A stretch of 64,000 nucleotides of DNA from an uncultured Myxococcales bacterium. Lineage in GTDB: Bacteria; Myxococcota_A; UBA9042. Below the pieces are notes generated by a model that saw only the letters and a program-made list of their open reading frames with translations, was not told the origin of the DNA and did no database searches. The stretch spans positions 1 to 64,000 of the forward strand of contig CAIYBN010000062.1 of NCBI GenBank assembly GCA_903924465.1, read 5' to 3'. Both the position numbers and the translations under genes were made by a program. Shown here in pieces: positions 37,649 through 46,039 of the stretch (positions are counted from its first letter, which is position 1; each line of letters begins with the position of its first letter).

Positions 37649-38811
37649 CCGACGTGCGACCGCTGAAGATCGGCATCACCTGCTTCGCCACGTTTGGCGG
37701 CAGTGGCATCGTCGCGACGGAAGTTGGCCTGGCGATGGCGGCACGTGGCCACGAAGTGCATTTCATCGCGCGGACGTTGCCGATCCGTCTGGATCCGGCG
37801 ATGCCCGGCGTCTTCTTTCATGAAGTCGTCGAGCCCGACCACGACGTGCTCCAGCCCGATGGCGCGTATCCGATTGCGCTGGCGAGCAAAATCATCGAGG
37901 TCACGCGGCGATTTCACCTCGACCTGCTGCACGTCCACTACGCTGTGCCCCACGCGACCGCTGCCTGGCTGGCGCGCGCGGTGCTCGGCGCAGAAGCGCC
38001 CAAGCTGGTCACCACGCTGCACGGCACGGACATCACGCTGGTGGGGACGGACGCGTCGTATCTGCCGATTACCCGGTTCTCCGTGCTGCAAAGCGACGCC
38101 ATCACCACGCCGTCGGTGTTCCTGCGCGAAGCGACGTGGACACGCCTGGACCTGCCGCGGTCGCTCGCCATCACGGTGGTGCCGAATTTTGTCGATACCG
38201 CCACTTGGCATCCGCCGGCAAAGCGGAACCGTCGGCCGCTGCAGGAACGCTTCGCCGATCTGCGCGATACCGATGCCGTGCTCGTCCACGTGTCCAATTT
38301 TCGCCCGGTCAAGCGGATTGCCGATGTTGTCGCGATCTTCCAGGCGGTGCACGCGCAGCGACCGGCGCGTCTCCTCTTGATTGGCGATGGCCCGGACTGT
38401 GCGCACGCCGAACAGCTTCTCGCCGCAGCGCACCTCCAGGACCGCGTGGCGTTCCTGGGACGTCAGGAGCATTTTGCCGACTGGCTTGGCGCGGCGGACG
38501 TATTCCTGCTGCCGAGCGAGTCGGAGAGCTTTGGCCTGGCTGCGCTGGAAGCGATGGCGTGCGGCGTGCCCGTCGTGGCATCGGACGTCGGTGGGCTGCC
38601 GGAAGTCGTGGCGCACGGCATGACCGGATTTCTCGCGCCCGTGGGCGATGTGGCGGCGATGGCGCAGCACGTACTCGCGCTGCTGGCCGATCGCGGGCTC
38701 TGGCAGCAGATGTCGTGGGCGGCGCTGGATCGCGTCGCGCGGTTTTTCCAAGCCGATGCCGCGATGGATGCCTACGAAGCTGTGTATCGTGACGTGCTCA
38801 AGGGCCCGTAA
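37645..38811 (+). CDS. bshA: N-acetylglucosaminyl L-malate synthase BshA (GT4)
   Basis: 388 residues. [20 protein letters not shown] is the BshA N-terminal signature, [11 protein letters not shown] the second, and [20 protein letters not shown] the nucleotide-sugar site of GT4 enzymes. It joins UDP-GlcNAc and L-malate, the first step of bacillithiol synthesis. The likely start is TTG at 37645, overlapping the bshC stop as TTGA; GTG at 37654 is an alternative, and no ATG is suitably placed. Such overlap implies translational coupling. The middle enzyme BshB (a small PIG-L deacetylase) is not in this cluster. Confidence 0.93.
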   Translation: MTDVRPLKIGITCFATFGGSGIVATEVGLAMAARGHEVHFIARTLPIRLDPAMPGVFFHEVVEPDHDVLQPDGAYPIALASKIIEVTRRFHLDLLHVHYAVPHATAAWLARAVLGAEAPKLVTTLHGTDITLVGTDASYLPITRFSVLQSDAITTPSVFLREATWTRLDLPRSLAITVVPNFVDTATWHPPAKRNRRPLQERFADLRDTDAVLVHVSNFRPVKRIADVVAIFQAVHAQRPARLLLIGDGPDCAHAEQLLAAAHLQDRVAFLGRQEHFADWLGAADVFLLPSESESFGLAALEAMACGVPVVASDVGGLPEVVAHGMTGFLAPVGDVAAMAQHVLALLADRGLWQQMSWAALDRVARFFQADAAMDAYEAVYRDVLKGP

Positions 38812-38814
38812 TCA

Positions 38815-39675
38815 CTACTTCTTATGCCAATCGGACAGCGCCTTGGTGACTTGATCCTTGTAGTAGAAATTCGGATCCTTGTCGCCCAAATCCTTGGCAA
38901 TCTGCGCAAACTTCAGCGCCTCGGCATGGTTACCTTGGCGATGCAGGATGTCCGCCTTGATCCAGTTGTTCAGCCAGGTCGACTTCAGCGCCAGCGAATT
39001 GTCGATCGCCACGGTGGCGCCCGGATAATCGGCTTTCTTTTCAGCAAGATAGCGCGCGGCTTGAGCATACGGCCGCCAAGCGTTGTCCAACGTCGTCTTG
39101 ATGCTGCCAGCGACGTGCGCGCCCGTGTCGACCTGAATCGGCACGCTCACCTTCAGCTTGTCCCATTCCAGATCCAGCGAGGTCTCGTCATCCTTCGTGT
39201 TGCTGAAGACGAACAGCATCCGCTCGCGGTGGGGAATCGCGCTGATGGTCGCCTTGACGCGCACGAGTTCGTCCTTGGCGTCATAGGTGTGGTCCGTCAC
39301 GTTGATCGACAAGTCCTTGTTCAACGCCACGATCCAGCCCTTTTCCGAAGGGATGGTGACGATCGCATACGTGCCGGGAAGGACATCTGCGCCGCCGAAG
39401 CGGACTTCGCGGCCAAACGTGATCTTGGTGGGGGAATTCGCACCGGTGCGCCAAGCCTTGTCCCACGGTACGAGGCTGCCGAAAATCTTGCGGCCGTCGA
39501 CCGCCGGGCTCGAGTACTCCAAGCTGATATCGGTAATGCCCACGCGTTGCGCGACCTTGGCCGCGGGGCTTGGGGCCGGCAATTCCAGATCCGCCCAAGC
39601 AGCGGTTGCGCCTAGCGTGAGGGACGCAGCGACGGTCAGGGCGATTCGGGCTGAAGTGGCACGGAAACACAGCAT
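38815..39675 (-). CDS. DUF2911 family exported protein
   Basis: 286 residues. ATG at 39675 has GAGG 6 nt upstream. The signal peptide is LTVAASLTLGATAAWA. The DUF2911 core is evident: LEYSSPAVDGRKIFGSLVPW, then WRTGANSPTKITF and GGADVLPGTYAIVTIPSEKG. The last 70 residues look like a TPR-type helical unit (HRQGNHAEALKFAQIAKDLG). Function is unknown; the family is common in Bacteroidota and Myxococcota as a periplasmic beta protein. It converges with bshA, 3 bp apart. Confidence 0.9.
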   Translation of the reverse strand: MLCFRATSARIALTVAASLTLGATAAWADLELPAPSPAAKVAQRVGITDISLEYSSPAVDGRKIFGSLVPWDKAWRTGANSPTKITFGREVRFGGADVLPGTYAIVTIPSEKGWIVALNKDLSINVTDHTYDAKDELVRVKATISAIPHRERMLFVFSNTKDDETSLDLEWDKLKVSVPIQVDTGAHVAGSIKTTLDNAWRPYAQAARYLAEKKADYPGATVAIDNSLALKSTWLNNWIKADILHRQGNHAEALKFAQIAKDLGDKDPNFYYKDQVTKALSDWHKK

Positions 39676-39779
39676 GGCAAACCTCGTGGATGGCGCAAAA
39701 CGGCGCGTCGGCAGTGTAGGAGGTCGCGGCCAACTGTCCACGTCTGCCGCGCATTCACGTCATTCGGACACGGAAATTC

Positions 39780-41390
39780 TCAACCTTGGATGATCGACTG
39801 GCCGGCCAAGCGACCGCTGAAAATGCATCCGCCGATGAAGGTGCCTTCCAGCGCGCGCAGGCCGTGCATGCCGCCGCCGCCGAAGCCCGCCGCTTCGCCG
39901 ACCGCCCACAGGCCGGGAATGGGTTGTCCCGAGGCGTCCAGCACGCGAGACCCCAGATCGGTCTGGATGCCGCCCAGACTCTTGCGCGTCAGGATGAACT
40001 CGCGCACGGCAATGAGCGGCCGCGCGCCAGGGTCGTCGATGGGCGCGAACTTGCAGGTGCGGAAGCGGTCGCCCTTGTAGCGCCGTGCGTGCGCGATCCG
40101 CCGCAGTTGGTCGTCATTGAACAGCGACTCGCCACGGGCGATCTGCGCGTCATAACGGGCAATTTCGCCTGCCAGCACCTCGCCGTCCACCGCGTCGTCG
40201 CCCTGCCGCTCATTCATCCGATTGGCCAGCTCAGCCACCGAGTTGGCGGTCACAAAATCTGGACAATTGTCGACAAAATCCTTGACCAACGCCGTATTGC
40301 CAAACAGCACACTGGCGAAGAACCGCACATAGTTCTTGTCGCGAATGGCGTGGTTGAACTCCGAGCCCGACACCGCCAATTCCTTCTTGGCGATCTTCAT
40401 GTTCATGACCTGCCAGGAGTATTGCTTTGGCTGCTGGGCGATTGTCTCCACGAGGTAGCGCGTGTCGAAAGCCGTCACCAGTGGCGGCGGGCCCAGGCGC
40501 TTGCCGTGCGCGTCCACCCACAGCGCCGATTTTGGCGGCACGAGCGACAAGCCATGGTGCTCGTGGGTCGGCTTCCAGTGGTGAACGCCCGCGGCGTAAT
40601 TCCACATCTTTTCCAGATGCGTGACCTGCGCGCCGTGGACCATCGCGGCATCCTGCAGCTTGCCGTCGGCTTCCGGATGCGAGCCATTCAGCAGCACTTC
40701 CGGTGGCTTGCCCCAAGCCTTGTACCAGTGGCGGCGCACGCGTTCCAAATCGCCAGCGATGCCGCCCGACGCGACGACGACCGCGCTGCCGGTGGCCGTG
40801 AAATGCGTGCCGGTTTCTTCGTCGATGCCCGTGCAGCCGACGATGCGGCCGCCCTGGTTGGTCAATTCCTCGACTTTGTGGCGATAGCGGATTTCCAGTT
40901 TGCTCCGGTGCGGATGCGCTTCGATCGCGGCGATGAGCGCCATGATGAGCCCGTAGCCTGTGCCCCAGACGATGTGAAAACGCGGCACGCTGTTGCCGGG
41001 TTGGTACAGGCCGCGTTCGACCCAGTTGACCACGGGCAAGAACTTGACGCCGCGCGCGACCAGCCAGTCGCGGACATCGGCGCGACAGCGACCGACGAAC
41101 GCTTCAGCCCAGCGGCGCGGCCACACGTCCTCTTCCGAGATCTCGCCGAAGGCCAGCCAATCGGCGAGGGCGAGTTCGGGGCTATCCTCAATGCCGGAAC
41201 GGCGTTGCTCGGGCGAGTCGACGCTGAAGACGCCGCCAAACGAGATGCGCGCCAGTCCGCCCAAACGATCAGGCGTGGCACGGTCGAGGAGCAGAACCCG
41301 CTGGCCGGCGTCGAGCAACTCGAGCACAGTTGCCAACCCGGCGAGGCCGCCGCCCAGTACCAGCGTGTCAGAGGCATAGGTCGAGGACAT
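39780..41390 (-). CDS. FAD-binding dehydrogenase (fumarate reductase/KsdD-like flavoprotein)
   Basis: 536 residues. The N-terminal dinucleotide fold reads TLVLGGGLAGLATVLELLDA and is followed by a second glycine-rich VVVASGGIAGDLERV. The C-terminal GLWAVGEAAGFGGGGMHGLR, followed by EGTFIGGCIFSGR, is the flavin-closing motif of the fumarate reductase/3-ketosteroid dehydrogenase superfamily. Length and motifs fit the predicted-oxidoreductase group COG3573. There is no signal peptide, so it is cytoplasmic. Substrate unknown. It lies 94 bp downstream of the acetoacetate-decarboxylase-like gene on the same strand, which may indicate shared catabolic use. Confidence 0.85.
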   Translation of the reverse strand: MSSTYASDTLVLGGGLAGLATVLELLDAGQRVLLLDRATPDRLGGLARISFGGVFSVDSPEQRRSGIEDSPELALADWLAFGEISEEDVWPRRWAEAFVGRCRADVRDWLVARGVKFLPVVNWVERGLYQPGNSVPRFHIVWGTGYGLIMALIAAIEAHPHRSKLEIRYRHKVEELTNQGGRIVGCTGIDEETGTHFTATGSAVVVASGGIAGDLERVRRHWYKAWGKPPEVLLNGSHPEADGKLQDAAMVHGAQVTHLEKMWNYAAGVHHWKPTHEHHGLSLVPPKSALWVDAHGKRLGPPPLVTAFDTRYLVETIAQQPKQYSWQVMNMKIAKKELAVSGSEFNHAIRDKNYVRFFASVLFGNTALVKDFVDNCPDFVTANSVAELANRMNERQGDDAVDGEVLAGEIARYDAQIARGESLFNDDQLRRIAHARRYKGDRFRTCKFAPIDDPGARPLIAVREFILTRKSLGGIQTDLGSRVLDASGQPIPGLWAVGEAAGFGGGGMHGLRALEGTFIGGCIFSGRLAGQSIIQG

Positions 41391-41484
41391 GACGCACCGA
41401 ACCCCGGCGAAAGACCGGAACGTGCCAGAACGTAGCGCGAACTTGCCGCGGTGGGAAGTCAGGGCGCCATCGAAACGTCACGGA

Positions 41485-42357
41485 TTACCAGGGCGCGTGC
41501 CAATCCGCCTGCGGCAGGTCAAAAGCACTGTTCATCGTTTGGGCGTAGCGGAACTGGAACGGCCGCTCCTCAAGCTGCAACTGTCGCAAAATCGCTGCCG
41601 ACGGACCGGCGCCGATGTGCAGATACGGCCGATCGGCTTGGCCACCTCTGGTCAGCAGCGCCCCCATGTGCTTGGTCACGTTGAACGTGCCTTTGAAGCT
41701 TGTCTGGCTGCGCAGATAGCGATCGCCCAGCTTGGAATAGAGCCAGCCAGTCGTGTCGAACGCGGTCGGCGTACCAGACATCGGAACCCGCAGGGAAAAA
41801 TAGGGCGTCCCGTCGTCTTCCTTCGCCACCGTCACGCAATCGCCGCCTTCGGGCTGCAAGTCGATTTCGTGAGTCACTTTTGGCAGGCCCCAAATGTGGT
41901 TGCCACGCAGCTGATTTTCCTTGGACGTGACCGGCATGCCAAAGACGTAGTAGCCAAACTGCGGAAACAGTCCACCCGCCAGCATCGGCAGCACCGGCCA
42001 GTCGGGCCCCGGACCGGCGAGAATCGGAATCGTCATCGCGATCTCGTTGTACGCTGGAATGCCGAGGACGTGCTGGTAGTGGTAGCAGGAAAAAATCACC
42101 AGCGCTCGGCCGCGCGTCATGCGCACGGGCTTCATCGCCGGATGCGGCAAGATGGCGCGCGCGGCCTCGTAGTCGCACAGGAAGATGCCCATCGCGCTGG
42201 TGACATCGGCGTAGAATGTTGGAAACGCATACGTTTTCGTGATGTCGTCGGTCAACGCGATGGCGGAGGGCATCTGGCGAAAGCGGGCAAAGAACGGATC
42301 GGCGAACTGGGCGCCGTTGTCGAGCAAAGTGGTTGGAATTTCGAAGGTCGGCTTCAT
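41485..42357 (-). CDS. Acetoacetate decarboxylase family protein
   Basis: 290 residues. ATG at 42357 with AGGAGC upstream is preferred to the longer frame from 42417. The ADC-like fold is indicated by the block GNHIWGLPKVTHEID, in which the Lys is a candidate Schiff-base lysine, and by the YYVFGMPVTSKENQLRG and EIAMTIPI segments. Classical enzymes decarboxylate acetoacetate, but many members act as lyases or hydratases on other beta-keto acids. The real substrate is not predictable. It is followed by an FAD dehydrogenase gene. Confidence 0.82.
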   Translation of the reverse strand: MKPTFEIPTTLLDNGAQFADPFFARFRQMPSAIALTDDITKTYAFPTFYADVTSAMGIFLCDYEAARAILPHPAMKPVRMTRGRALVIFSCYHYQHVLGIPAYNEIAMTIPILAGPGPDWPVLPMLAGGLFPQFGYYVFGMPVTSKENQLRGNHIWGLPKVTHEIDLQPEGGDCVTVAKEDDGTPYFSLRVPMSGTPTAFDTTGWLYSKLGDRYLRSQTSFKGTFNVTKHMGALLTRGGQADRPYLHIGAGPSAAILRQLQLEERPFQFRYAQTMNSAFDLPQADWHAPW

Positions 42358-42449
42358 GGCTGGCGGCTCCTGACGGTGGAGGCTTGGCAGATAGCACGGA
42401 TTTCCGCCGAGGAACACGGCAACGATGGTCAGCCCTGGCCAGAATCCAC

Positions 42450-42609
42450 CAGTGAATTTGCCTGGTCCGCCGATTCTGGATGCAGTTCAAGGAGTAAGCC
42501 GAAATCGGCCCGCTGGTGACCTCTGCGGTCGTCAAGGGTCGATTTCCGCGCAGCGACGCAGAAATGCGCCAGAAGCGGCGGATCCAGGCAGGATGGCGCA
42601 GTTGACGCC
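42450..42609 (+). repeat. Dispersed repeat R1, copy 2 (short form)
   Basis: About 160 bp in the gap between the ADC-like gene and the membrane protein. It shares TCCGCCGATTCTGGATGCA and AATGCGCCAGAAGCGGCGGA with 31825-32042 in the same orientation, with about 60 bases deleted in the middle. Confidence 0.8.
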
Positions 42610-42642
42610 CCTCGGCTGCGGCTCCAGACTCCCAGCACGGGC

Positions 42643-44286
42643 ATGAAACGCGCAGCAAGCCCGCGCAAGGACTGGATGGCGAACTCAGCTCCGCTCGTGA
42701 ACCGCCCGCCGCCGTGGATCGGCGCCGATCGCGTGGCGTTGACGCTGCTCCTCGGGCTGGTCCTCGCGCTGTACGCCGGGTCGCTCGCCCATCCGCCGGT
42801 GTATGACGACGACGCCATCATCCAGAAACACGCGGTGGTGACTGGTCTGCAGCCGCTGGCGGCGGCTTGGCACACGGACTACTGGGGCTTCATGCCCCTG
42901 CACGTCCATAGCTACCGGCCGGTTGCCGTTATCTTGCTGGCTCTGGAGCACGCGCTCGGTGGCTTTTCCGCGCATCGCGTGGGGCAGCTCGCTTGGGAAT
43001 TCGCAGTCGTGGTGCTCAGCTACACGATTTGCCGGCGCTTTGCTTCGCGGTTGAGCGCTGGCCTGGCCGCGGCCGTCTTTACCGCCGGTGCTGCCTGGTC
43101 TGAAGCGGTCTTTTCCATCGCTGCACGCCCCGATTTGCTGACGTCCGCTGCGTGGGGGGCCGGCCTTCTGCTCCTGCTCTCGCCGCGACCGGCCATGCAG
43201 TGGCTGTCCGCTGGGGTGTTGCTGCTGGCCGGACTGTCGAAGGAAACGGCCTTTGTCCTCCCCGTCGCGTGGGCGTTTGCGGTTCTTGCGGTCCATGGCC
43301 TGCCGGGCCTGCGTACCCGTGCTGTGCTGCTCGGCATCCAAGGTCTTGTCGTTGCAGGTCTTTTTGCAGTGCGCGCGGCGGTGCTCGGCAGTCCGCTGGC
43401 CACCGCTCCGGTCCTGCGCAATCCGCTGCTCGCCGGTTCGCCGCTCGACCGAGCCTGGGGCGCGTTGGAGCTTCTGGTCCGCGTGCAAATTCCGGGCTTC
43501 TTGAATCCATTTGCGCGCAGCATCGACTGTTCCGCGGCGACGTGTACCCCGACGCAGCCGCTCTGGAGCCTTGCTGGACTGCTGCTGCTCGTCGCCGTCG
43601 GCGTGTGCACCTGGCGCTGGCGTCGCACCGCGGTCGTGCTCGTGGCGATTCCGTCCGCGTGCGTTCTGTACCTGCCCATCTCGAACCTGCTGCTCGCCGC
43701 GCCCACCGCGTACGCCGAGCGTGCCTGGCATCCGATCGCCTTGGCGCTGTCGCCACTGCTTGCCGTCGGCCTGGAATCGTTGCTGACGTCGTCTCGTGCA
43801 ATCGGACTGGCGGTCGCGCTGTCGCTGTTGACTGTTCAGGCTGGTGCAACCTTGCAGCGCAGCCACGCGTGGCGTTCGTATCCAACGCTCGTTGAAGGCG
43901 ATTTGATGCGCATGCCCGACAATGCCTTCCTTGCGCTGGAGTTGGCGGCGCTGCGCATGACAACGGGCCAGTACGCGGACGCGCGCGCGTTGGCGCATCT
44001 GGGGCGACCGAAATACGACAGCATGCGGTCCTGCGATATCGAGGCGATGGCCAATCACCGTCTGGGCGATACCCCGGCCGCCATCGCGGTGTTCGCAGCC
44101 TGCCAGCAGTTGCCGCCTTACACCGACGCCGTGCTGAACTACGCGACGCTGCTGGCGCAAGGCGAGCGTTTCCCCGAAGCGCTGGCGGTCATCGATCGAC
44201 ACGCCGGGGCGCTGCACAATCCGCAAAAGCTGTTGGCTTTGCGCCAGCGGGTCCAAAACGCGATGGCCAGCGCAGGCTCGCAATGA
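42643..44286 (+). CDS. Polytopic membrane protein, GT-C/TMTC-like, with C-terminal TPR-like region
   Basis: 547 residues. About ten hydrophobic helices (30-400) are followed by a helical soluble tail. After the first helix comes PPVYDDDAII, an acidic luminal/periplasmic loop motif like the DD pair of GT-C mannosyltransferases. YLPISNLLLAAPTAYAERAW resembles the conserved TMTC (DUF1736) segment. The tail (LGDTPAAIAVFAACQQLPPY and on) is TPR-like. Lipid-linked sugar transfer to proteins is plausible but unproven. ATG at 42643 is used; ATG at 42676 has a better AAGGA site and may be the true start. It overlaps the next gene by 4 bp (ATGA). Confidence 0.78.
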   Translation: MKRAASPRKDWMANSAPLVNRPPPWIGADRVALTLLLGLVLALYAGSLAHPPVYDDDAIIQKHAVVTGLQPLAAAWHTDYWGFMPLHVHSYRPVAVILLALEHALGGFSAHRVGQLAWEFAVVVLSYTICRRFASRLSAGLAAAVFTAGAAWSEAVFSIAARPDLLTSAAWGAGLLLLLSPRPAMQWLSAGVLLLAGLSKETAFVLPVAWAFAVLAVHGLPGLRTRAVLLGIQGLVVAGLFAVRAAVLGSPLATAPVLRNPLLAGSPLDRAWGALELLVRVQIPGFLNPFARSIDCSAATCTPTQPLWSLAGLLLLVAVGVCTWRWRRTAVVLVAIPSACVLYLPISNLLLAAPTAYAERAWHPIALALSPLLAVGLESLLTSSRAIGLAVALSLLTVQAGATLQRSHAWRSYPTLVEGDLMRMPDNAFLALELAALRMTTGQYADARALAHLGRPKYDSMRSCDIEAMANHRLGDTPAAIAVFAACQQLPPYTDAVLNYATLLAQGERFPEALAVIDRHAGALHNPQKLLALRQRVQNAMASAGSQ

Positions 44287-45860
44287 CCGACGACACGCCG
44301 CGTATCGGCTTCGACCGTGCCCTTTGCCTGGCTTTGGCCGTCGCAACGCTCGGCTGCATCTGGCCGCTGTGGTCGGCCGACATGCTGCCCATCGTCGACC
44401 TGCCGCAGCACCTGGCGACGGTGCGGATTCTGCGCGACTTGCACACGCCGGGCTGGCATCTGGACACGTACTACCAACTGGATTTGGCGCGCACGCAATA
44501 CCTCGGCTGGTATGCCGTGGCGGTTCTGCTCTCGCAGGTCATGACCATCGAGACCGCCGCCCGCGTGCTGCTGTCGCTTTACGTGCTCGCGCTGCCGTTT
44601 GCCTTCGTGTCCTTCCTGCGCGCCCATCGCCGCGATCCGGCGTGGGCGGTTCTCGCCGTGCCGCTCGCGCTCAACGATAGCCTGTGGATGGGCTTTTTCA
44701 ACTACGTGACGGCCATTCCCCTCCTGTTCTTTTGGCTGGCGCAGACCCAACGCCAACTGGATGCGCCGTCGACCCGTCGGTGGCTCTGGCTCGTGGTGTT
44801 GCCCATCGCGGTGTACTTCCTGCATGCCCAGGCGCTGCTGCATGGCGTGCTGTTGGTCGTCCTGACCATTGCCGTCCACCAGCACGGTTTGCGCACGCGG
44901 AGTGGCTTACGGACGCTGGCGCACGTCCTGCCGGCGCTTCTGCTGTTTGCCGCCTGGGCGCTCGGCTCGGCGGTGCTGACGGATCACGCCGGTTGGGGCG
45001 CCACGCGCGCGGGTCACAACGAGCCGAGTTCTGCGCTGCTCTACTGGCCCTGGTCGCTGCGTCTTTCGCGTCTGCCGGATTCGCTCTCGGACCTGTACCA
45101 CGACCACGCGGACCAGGAGATCCTGCTCGGGCTGGTCGGTGTGGCCGTGATTGGCTGCCTGCTGTCCTGGTTGCAGCGATCGCGCGCCGCGGGCGAACGC
45201 ACGGTGCCGCGCATGGGCGTTCCAGAGTGGGCCAGCCTCCTGACGCTCCTCGTCTATTTTGCCGCGCCGACGCGCTACAAATGGATCTACGCCATCAATT
45301 CGCGCGTTGTGCCGATCCTCGCCATGCTGCTCGTGGCCGTGCTGGCGCGCGCGCACGTGCCGCGCCGTTCGCTGATTTTGGTGCCGGGCGCGGTGCTCGC
45401 CTTGGCGCTGGGCGCGCTCCACGCCGAACGGTTTTCGCTCTTTTCCCTGGAGGCCAAGCCCGCGCGCGAGCTGCTCCACCAAGTGCCGATGGGCCGACGC
45501 GGCGTGGGCATCCTGTTCAATCCGACGAGCGTCGTCGTCAACAACGCGCCGTATCTGCATTTTGCCCAATACGGCGTGCTGGATCGCGGTGGCATGGCGG
45601 ATTTTTCCTTTGCCAACTACCCGCAGTCGCCCGTGACATTTGTGCCGCCCGGTCCGCCCAACTTGCCGCCGCGGTTTGAAAAGCACCCGGAGCGGTTCAC
45701 GATGCGCGACCACGGCTGGTGGTACGATTGGTACCTGGTCCGCGACTTTGGTCCCGAAGTTCCGGTGCCGGCGTTTGCCGACGCGCCGCAACAAGTGGAA
45801 GCCGTCGTGCGCCGTGGTCCGTGGCAGTTGTTCCGGCGCAAGCTGCCGCGCCAGCCGTGA
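44283..45860 (+). CDS. Polytopic membrane protein, putative GT-C-like glycosyltransferase
   Basis: 525 residues with about ten hydrophobic segments and a C-terminal soluble region. The first loop holds MLPIVDLPQHLATVRIL, with acidic and His residues where GT-C enzymes keep their catalytic loop. The C-terminal region begins near residue 400 (GVGILFNPTSVVVNN and on) and contains WWYDWYLVRDFG. The family is not recognised. Overlap with the preceding membrane gene suggests a joint role. The 45861-46039 gap has TTGACG at 45935 but no convincing partner box. Confidence 0.75.
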   Translation: MTDDTPRIGFDRALCLALAVATLGCIWPLWSADMLPIVDLPQHLATVRILRDLHTPGWHLDTYYQLDLARTQYLGWYAVAVLLSQVMTIETAARVLLSLYVLALPFAFVSFLRAHRRDPAWAVLAVPLALNDSLWMGFFNYVTAIPLLFFWLAQTQRQLDAPSTRRWLWLVVLPIAVYFLHAQALLHGVLLVVLTIAVHQHGLRTRSGLRTLAHVLPALLLFAAWALGSAVLTDHAGWGATRAGHNEPSSALLYWPWSLRLSRLPDSLSDLYHDHADQEILLGLVGVAVIGCLLSWLQRSRAAGERTVPRMGVPEWASLLTLLVYFAAPTRYKWIYAINSRVVPILAMLLVAVLARAHVPRRSLILVPGAVLALALGALHAERFSLFSLEAKPARELLHQVPMGRRGVGILFNPTSVVVNNAPYLHFAQYGVLDRGGMADFSFANYPQSPVTFVPPGPPNLPPRFEKHPERFTMRDHGWWYDWYLVRDFGPEVPVPAFADAPQQVEAVVRRGPWQLFRRKLPRQP

Positions 45861-46039
45861 TGAGCCGGCCCAGCAAGGCGCAATGAAATCGCATCATTTA
45901 GCGTGAACTCTCTGGATCTACTGCGAACTTTCCCTTGACGCGTCGCTGACGATTCGCCAGACTCGCTGGGTGCAGCAGGGCACTCGGGACGGCACTTCAG
46001 CGTGAAGGCCGGTCCATTCTCGGCAGTTCAGGAGTTCAC

